Positions 59,171 to 64,000 of a stretch of DNA of 64,000 nucleotides are shown in pieces; position 1 is the stretch's first letter; the number at the start of each line of letters is the position of its first letter. Both the position numbers and the translations under genes were made by a program. The DNA is from CALKZN01 sp050633785. GTDB lineage: Bacteria > Pseudomonadota > Gammaproteobacteria > Arenicellales > Arenicellaceae. Where the stretch lies: the NCBI GenBank assembly GCA_050633785.1, contig JBOEHE010000049.1:1-64000 (forward strand), given 5' to 3'. A model generated the notes under the pieces. It searched no databases and was not told the DNA's origin. It worked only from the letters and a program-made list of their open reading frames with translations.

Positions 59171-59752
59171 ATGCTTAAAATCATTACCACCACATTGACA
59201 TTTGTCATCACCTTATTATTGTCCAGCAATGCTTTCGCAGCAAGTTGGGTTTTAGACAAAGACAAATCTGCCATTAACTTTGTTTCTGTCAAAAAAACAA
59301 ATATTGCTGAATCGCACACATTTACCGACTTTTCCAGCTCAATCACGGAAACCGGACAAACCAGTGTCGTTATCCAGAACTCAAGTGTAGAAACAGCCGT
59401 AGAAATACGCAACGACCGCCTGCGTAGATTTCTGTTTGAAACGGCGGATTTTCCAGAAACAACAATCACTACAGATATTTCTAAAATCACACCTCTGTCC
59501 GCTGGCGAATCTATAACAACATCTCTTCCAGCAACACTATCATTGCATGGTGTTAGCAAGGAAATCATATTGAATGTTCTGATAAACCAATCTACAAACA
59601 ATACTATGCTGGTAGCCAGCACCCAACCAATTATCATTAAAGCCAGTGACTACGGCATGGATAAAGGCCTGGCTAAACTCAGCGAACTTATGGGAGGCAT
59701 CTCTCTGGGTCAATCAGTGCCTGTCAGTTTTGCTTTGACCTTCACACAATAG
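59171..59752 (+). CDS. YceI-family periplasmic lipid-binding protein
   Basis: The protein has 193 residues from ATG 59171, chosen for GGAG six to ten bases upstream. Signal peptide ends FAA; mature SWVLDKDKSAINFVSVKKTNIAESHTFTDFSSSI and ETADFPETTITTDISKI are typical YceI lipocalin-like strands (W.lD...s...F). YceI proteins bind polyisoprenoid-type lipids such as ubiquinone-8. Likely a target of the divergent ECF sigma factor. Confidence 0.9.
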   Translation: MLKIITTTLTFVITLLLSSNAFAASWVLDKDKSAINFVSVKKTNIAESHTFTDFSSSITETGQTSVVIQNSSVETAVEIRNDRLRRFLFETADFPETTITTDISKITPLSAGESITTSLPATLSLHGVSKEIILNVLINQSTNNTMLVASTQPIIIKASDYGMDKGLAKLSELMGGISLGQSVPVSFALTFTQ

Positions 59753-59757
59753 TCACC

Positions 59758-59798
59758 TATCCCTCTGGCGCGTTTTACACTATGCGCCAGGGGGGATA
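59758..59798 (+). terminator. Terminator-like hairpin after yceI
   Basis: TATCCCTCTGGCGC pairs with GCGCCAGGGGGGATA (one G-U, one bulge) around an 11-base loop. No clear T-run follows, so strength is uncertain. Confidence 0.6.
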
Positions 59799-59926
59799 AG
59801 CGGATAATTCAGCCAAGTATTGAGCTATTTCTTTATACTGTACAAAATTTAAACATTTGAATCGTCTTTACATCACCATTTGGCGCTAGAATACACGAAG
59901 CATTTTCAGATAATTCGTTTTTGGCC

Positions 59927-61012
59927 ATGAGTAACAAAAAAAGTAAGACCACCCGAAGGAACTTCAGAATTCGACTGCTAACCATAGTACTATTGATTTC
60001 AGTTGTTATATTCGCCTACCCTGTCTGGCGAATATGCCATTGGTTAGATATACCAGGCTGGCTGACCTTGATAATCACCCTACCTGTTTTTTTATCGCAA
60101 CTTATTGCTCGCGTAGGCTTACGCAACCGTACCAGTCGCCTGGCCAACTCACTGCGTATGGCCATTGATTTTCTGCTGGGCATTGCACCTGTTTTGTTAA
60201 TTACTGTTCTTTTGGGTGAGGTAGCACTTCTATTGAACCTGCTGACTGAGAAACCGGTGGCCATTATTGTATTAGCAATGACTGCTGCCATGACCTTATG
60301 GGGTTTATCAAAAGCCTGGCAACCTCAAGTTGTAACTGTACCATTAAGCACTGAAAAACGAGATTCCAAGCTGCGTTTTGTCCAAATATCGGATGTCCAC
60401 ATTGGTTCCCGTACACCTCGTTTTCTGCAAAAGGTGATGCACAGAATCAACTCTCTGGAAGCAGACTTTTTATGCATAACCGGCGACTTTATAGATCAAC
60501 ACGGCATCACACAGGAACAACTTGAACCACTGGCATGGTTTGATGGCCCCATATATTTTTGCATTGGTAATCACGAACGTTATGAAGACCTTGAGCATAT
60601 AATCCAACGACTGGAGAACCTTGGCGTTGAAGTCCTGCGCAACCGCAGCATCCAGTTTAACGGTCTGCAAATCATAGGAATTGACGATCACGAAGACCCC
60701 CAGCAAGTAGCGAAACAATTACCCCAAATTCCGATTCAAGCAGACCATTACGTCATTTTGCTCTATCACCGTCCCCAAGGGCTGCAAGCTGCCAGTGAAC
60801 ACGGGGTTGATTTAAAACTATCTGGGCATACCCACAATGGACAAATCGTTCCATTTAATTATGCAGTCAACAAAGTATTTGAATATAGAAAAGGCCTTTA
60901 CCAGCATGAAAACACGACTTTATACGTCAACGAAGGTACAGGCACCTGGGGACCGACCATGCGTTTAGGCACAAGCAGCGAGATAACCTTATTTGAACTG
61001 AATCCCTGCTAA
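59927..61012 (+). CDS. Membrane-anchored metallophosphoesterase (YkuE-like)
   Basis: The protein has 361 residues from ATG 59927. Four TM helices lie in the first 140 residues. The calcineurin-like phosphoesterase motifs follow: QISDVHIG, LCITGDFID, IGNHERYED, LLYHRP and LSGHTHNGQIVPF. Similar proteins are annotated as predicted phosphohydrolases or UDP-2,3-diacylglucosamine-like hydrolases of the envelope; the substrate is unknown. Confidence 0.9.
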   Translation: MSNKKSKTTRRNFRIRLLTIVLLISVVIFAYPVWRICHWLDIPGWLTLIITLPVFLSQLIARVGLRNRTSRLANSLRMAIDFLLGIAPVLLITVLLGEVALLLNLLTEKPVAIIVLAMTAAMTLWGLSKAWQPQVVTVPLSTEKRDSKLRFVQISDVHIGSRTPRFLQKVMHRINSLEADFLCITGDFIDQHGITQEQLEPLAWFDGPIYFCIGNHERYEDLEHIIQRLENLGVEVLRNRSIQFNGLQIIGIDDHEDPQQVAKQLPQIPIQADHYVILLYHRPQGLQAASEHGVDLKLSGHTHNGQIVPFNYAVNKVFEYRKGLYQHENTTLYVNEGTGTWGPTMRLGTSSEITLFELNPC

Positions 61013-61280
61013 ATAAAATCGCAATAAAAACACCACTATTTTCCAGCAGTTGACGCAGAGTCAGATGCACCACTGTGCATATTGTTTTTAGCCGTCAATC
61101 CATCAACCGCAGCGCCCCTCATTCCTACAACTATCAACGATAGTCTGAACTGGCTATGTCAGATCATCGGGCATACCCAATTATACGTACAAACAGACAG
61201 TATTTACACGGATATACAACTTCAAAACACACAGGCTAGGATGCAAGTTCCATAATATTATAATCAAAGGAGCAACAATC

Positions 61281-61688
61281 ATGGCCAAGCAATTTCGTCT
61301 ATTTACCATAATCATTATTTTACTGACTGGCATTATGACAGTCTTTGCCAAAGGCATCGCACCCGAAAAAACACATGGACTTGAGGTATATCCTATTTAT
61401 CTGAATGGACTTGGCGCACAGATCCCAGCCATGGAAGGCTTTGAATTTCGCGCTCGAAAAATAGTGGTTCTGCCTGGTGCAGCAACAGCTGAACACTCTC
61501 ATGCAGACCGCCCTGGTATCGTCTATGTTGAAAAAGGCACGCTCAATGAATACCGAGGCGAAACCATGCGTAAAGTGAACGCAGGAGACACCTGGATTGA
61601 AAAAGTAGAAACCGTTCACTGGTTCGAAAATGTCAGCCAGGAAGCTGCCATCATCCTCGCATTCGATCTGGTACCAACCGCAGAATAG
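61281..61688 (+). CDS. Exported single-domain cupin
   Basis: The protein has 135 residues. Signal peptide (LFTIIIILLTGIMTVFAKG). Cupin motif 1: LPGAATAEHSHADRPGIVYVEKGTLNEY (His-x-His and Glu); motif 2: AGDTWIEKVETVHWFEN (His). Probably a metal-binding beta barrel in the periplasm. AGGAG lies before the ATG. In the 268 bp upstream no gene is seen. Confidence 0.8.
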   Translation: MAKQFRLFTIIIILLTGIMTVFAKGIAPEKTHGLEVYPIYLNGLGAQIPAMEGFEFRARKIVVLPGAATAEHSHADRPGIVYVEKGTLNEYRGETMRKVNAGDTWIEKVETVHWFENVSQEAAIILAFDLVPTAE

Positions 61689-61781
61689 ACTTTAGAATTT
61701 CAGGCATGGCAGTTACATGGCAAACTGAGCTCATAGTTCGTTTGCCATGTAACTATCTGAAACAGTTATATGAAACAGTGC

Positions 61782-63302
61782 TTATAAACAAACAATCACT
61801 GTTGCAGATGATGATGCCGTGACTGGAAAGCACATATCATCATTGATAAACGGTGGTTCGCTGCTGGTTAATTCAAGTGCCCCAACATCCGGTGAACTGC
61901 CACGAATATTTCCCAACAGATCATCGCCAGGTGCATTGGTAAGACTACCTTGATTAATGGCAACGCTAGCAATAGCAGGTTTTCCATAACGATTCGCAAA
62001 ATCAATAAAAACCTCGCGAATGGATGATTTACCTCCAGCAAATTGTGAGCCATTAAACACCGGCAAGGTTAAACCAATCAATGTCGGCAACAATGGATTA
62101 CCTATAATTGCGTTAACATCATCTGCCAGATTAACCGCTTGTGTCGCGTCTGCAGGAATTGAGTTAACGCCATTGTAATACACATTATTATCCACACTTA
62201 CACTGGCATTATCTTCAGCTGTCGCATCAAAGACATCACTGCCATTAAAACCTTCCGCTCCCATTGTCCCGCCAGGATCTGCCCATATATTATTGACCAG
62301 GACTATCTGTTCATTAGGTTGATTTGGTCCAACTGCGAGTAACCGTGCGGCATAACTCCGACTGGGCAAATTACCCGTGATCGTATTGTATTGAAAGCGT
62401 ACATCACGTGATCCCTGTACGGTAAAAGCACTGCGCATCAAGCGGTTTGAATTGCCCAGAAAAAGGTTGTTTTCGACTAATACGCCATCGGCCTCAAAAT
62501 TGGCCGTGCCGTCTTCGCCAATTCTGATGAAACTCTGGGCATCATTGCCCTGCCAATTGAAGAAAATATTCCGACGTACCAAGGTATCCTGCGTCCCCAG
62601 AACGGTATCATTGGCTCCATTGCTATCTTTTATGACAATAAAGGAACTGGTAATTGCCTGTGATGTAGAATTAAAAAACACATTATCCTGTATAGTCACG
62701 CCAACAGTGCTGTTGACATCAATATGCTCATCCGAACCCGCCTGGTTATAAAACATATTGCCTTCAACCAGGATATCTTGCGCACCATTATTGATTTTCA
62801 ACAAGTCATTATTCGTTGAATCATGAATAATGTTATTGCGTAGCGTCACATTAGAAACTACCGCATCACTGCCGTTATTGCTACCATTGAAGGCCCCCAG
62901 CAAATCCTGAATATGGACTACTAGAGCGCCATTATTACCGCCAGCATGAGCAATATCAAAACCTTCCAGAACAACACCTTGGCAGGTATAACAGATAACC
63001 ACTGCACCGTCATCGTAACGCAGACGTGCCTGATATGGTTGCGTCGAACGGATAACAATACCATTGGCAAATTGTTGGTCCAACCGAACACGAGATGAAT
63101 AGGTACCCGCTGCTACTTCTATCGTATCCCCATCAGAAACCTGATCTACGGCATAGCTTATTGAAGCCCAGGGGTTCTGTAAGGTTCCTGAACTGGCTTG
63201 ATCGACACCACTTGTAGCCACATAAAAAGTCGCTGCGTAAAGAGTTTGAGCCGACAAAGTCAGAGAAACAATAACAGCCAGAAATAGTAATGCAAACCTC
63301 AT
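61782..63302 (-). CDS. Secreted right-handed beta-helix protein
   Basis: The protein has 506 residues from ATG 63300-63302. Signal peptide (LLFLAVIVSLTLSAQTLYA) then ATFYVATSGVDQASSGTLQNPWASISYAVDQVSDGDTIEVAAGTY, the standard start of pectate-lyase-like/DUF1565 parallel beta-helices. Repeats of V.N(V/T)....N.(I/F) follow, e.g. NVTLRNNIIHDS and VTIQDNVFFNSTSQAI. The C-terminus has DLLGNIRGSSPDVGALELT, typical of the family. Could be a polysaccharide lyase or adhesin; catalytic residues cannot be assigned. Confidence 0.85.
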   Translation of the reverse strand: MRFALLFLAVIVSLTLSAQTLYAATFYVATSGVDQASSGTLQNPWASISYAVDQVSDGDTIEVAAGTYSSRVRLDQQFANGIVIRSTQPYQARLRYDDGAVVICYTCQGVVLEGFDIAHAGGNNGALVVHIQDLLGAFNGSNNGSDAVVSNVTLRNNIIHDSTNNDLLKINNGAQDILVEGNMFYNQAGSDEHIDVNSTVGVTIQDNVFFNSTSQAITSSFIVIKDSNGANDTVLGTQDTLVRRNIFFNWQGNDAQSFIRIGEDGTANFEADGVLVENNLFLGNSNRLMRSAFTVQGSRDVRFQYNTITGNLPSRSYAARLLAVGPNQPNEQIVLVNNIWADPGGTMGAEGFNGSDVFDATAEDNASVSVDNNVYYNGVNSIPADATQAVNLADDVNAIIGNPLLPTLIGLTLPVFNGSQFAGGKSSIREVFIDFANRYGKPAIASVAINQGSLTNAPGDDLLGNIRGSSPDVGALELTSSEPPFINDDMCFPVTASSSATVIVCL

Positions 63303-63404
63303 GGTTTTAATAATACCCTGCTGCCCCAAAGAGTAAAGTGCCTTACTGTTCTTTTAATAACTCTTGCCTTTCCATAAGCAAGGGTCTGTTGACTCACAAA
63401 AAGG

Positions 63405-63797
63405 TTAACTTATTATCGGATAACCAAGATTCAACTGGATTAAAGTAATTGCATATAGCAAGAAGCAGGCTAACAATCCAAACACAATTAACCAACTTAT
63501 GGGTTTAATCGCTTTATACGCCGGATAGACCATCGATTGCTGTATGCCGTTTTTGTCTGCAGAAAGTAATAAGGCTGTGAGCAACATAAAAATACCGGAT
63601 ATAAGCCCTGCTATTCCCCAAAAACTATCTAAATGACGCAGCCCATGCCACAGCGAATTCCAAATCCCCAGAACAATCAACAGTAAAATAATGATTCGTG
63701 TATTCGGTTTTCTTTGCATCCATGCCAAAGCCGTTACTCGTGATGACAACATTGCCATTAGTCCCAACAACATAACTATCGTAACGACAATGCCCAT
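63405..63797 (-). CDS. Four-helix membrane protein of unknown function
   Basis: The protein has 130 residues with about four TM helices (VVTIVMLLGLMAMLSS, IIILLLIVLGIWNSLWHGL, GIAGLISGIFMLLTALLL, WLIVFGLLACFLLYAITLIQL). A conserved-looking WHGLRH loop lies between helices 2 and 3. No family was recognised. Confidence 0.65.
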   Translation of the reverse strand: MGIVVTIVMLLGLMAMLSSRVTALAWMQRKPNTRIIILLLIVLGIWNSLWHGLRHLDSFWGIAGLISGIFMLLTALLLSADKNGIQQSMVYPAYKAIKPISWLIVFGLLACFLLYAITLIQLNLGYPIIS

Positions 63798-63864
63798 TAT
63801 TCTGACCTCTCTGCAGTATTAAACCAACTGTCAATATATGGCATCCTTACCATAATTAAAACAT

Positions 63865-63895
63865 TGGTCTTCCAAACCAGAGGCTTGGAAGACCA
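63865..63895 (-). terminator. Perfect hairpin after the last minus-strand gene
   Basis: TGGTCTTCCAA / TTGGAAGACCA, 11 perfect pairs with a nine-base loop. A-rich sequence on the left (AATTAAAACA) gives a U-containing tail for the minus-strand transcript, so it probably terminates the gene at 63903. Confidence 0.65.
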
Positions 63896-63902
63896 GATTT
63901 TA

Positions 63903-64000
63903 TCAATTAATACCTCGCCCTCGAGATAGTTTTCCATTTTCGAATACTAAAGAACGTTGCACAAACCGGCTACTCCAGTAGACCCAGCGGCTGCCTTTTG
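63903..64000 (-). CDS. C-terminus of an unidentified minus-strand gene (start outside window)
   Basis: The minus strand is open from the window edge to TGA at 63903-63905, giving 31 residues ending GSRWVYWSSRFVQRSLVFENGKL followed by a short basic tail. The RWVY...VQRSLVFENGKL pattern resembles the C-termini of small envelope proteins of the DUF2845/SmpA type. It is directly followed by the hairpin at 63865-63895. Only the tail is visible, so identity is tentative. Confidence 0.5.
   Translation of the reverse strand, partial: KGSRWVYWSSRFVQRSLVFENGKLSRGRGIN

Overview
The window looks like part of the chromosome of an aquatic gammaproteobacterium. This is inferred from gene content: a tmRNA 3' end ending in CGCCTCCACCA, a DsbA/Lrp/LysR repertoire, c-type cytochromes, and a DUF4331 plus ECF sigma factor locus. 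The species cannot be fixed from the sequence alone. About half is mobile DNA (1 to about 28,000) and the rest is ordinary chromosome (about 30,000 to 64,000).

Region 1 (1-15,085) is the early/lysogeny arm of a lambda-like prophage integrated into the 3' end of ssrA (tmRNA). A CI-like repressor (5680-6081) and a YdaS/Cro-like regulator (5342-5596) diverge across three 14-bp operators spaced exactly 23 bp apart. Three more copies sit upstream of a second early operon (9088-9158), an OR/OL arrangement. The leftward operon (cro, terminator, CII-like, cyclopropane-fatty-acid-synthase-like methyltransferase, Acb2-like anti-CBASS candidate, replication O-like protein) reads on the minus strand. The rightward operon (small genes separated by long-loop hairpins, C5 DNA methyltransferase, excisionase, integrase, HNH-like gene) ends at the ssrA attachment site. 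Between repressor and second operator, where lambda carries rex, lie a FabH-like ketoacyl synthase, an overlapping multi-pass membrane protein with a C-terminal DNA-binding helix-turn-helix, and a BRCT protein. I consider this the most interesting candidate module: a possible small-molecule synthase/sensor pair.

Region 2 (15,095-28,000) is an accessory island downstream of the att site. It starts with two broken recombinases. Next comes a two-gene candidate defence operon: a three-helix membrane protein and a 1202-residue HD plus GHKL (Hsp90-like) ATPase protein. Then follow truncated tandem relaxase remnants, a protease/cytochrome cargo cluster (subtilisin, V8-like trypsin, c-haem lipoprotein, small cytochrome-like protein, stand-alone protease-prodomain-like protein), and an intact MobA-type relaxase and MobC with a probable oriT.

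Region 3 (28,000-30,250) holds two small exported proteins and a 1-kb intergenic stretch. That stretch contains two copies of a structured element whose inner and outer stems co-vary while the loop CTAACCC is kept.

Region 4 (30,250-64,000) is chromosomal. It includes YbaK, LysR, a DUF4331/TPR/ECF sigma/anti-sigma/ferritin-like/cytochrome c/DsbA neighbourhood, and a 1519-residue ten-repeat surface protein followed by a TPR beta-barrel protein. A complete methylaspartate-type glutamate catabolic operon (glutamate mutase S, MutL, E; methylaspartate ammonia-lyase; CoA-transferase; CitE-like lyase) under a LysR regulator comes next, then a second ECF sigma/anti-sigma pair divergent from YceI. A metallophosphoesterase, a cupin and a beta-helix protein close the window.
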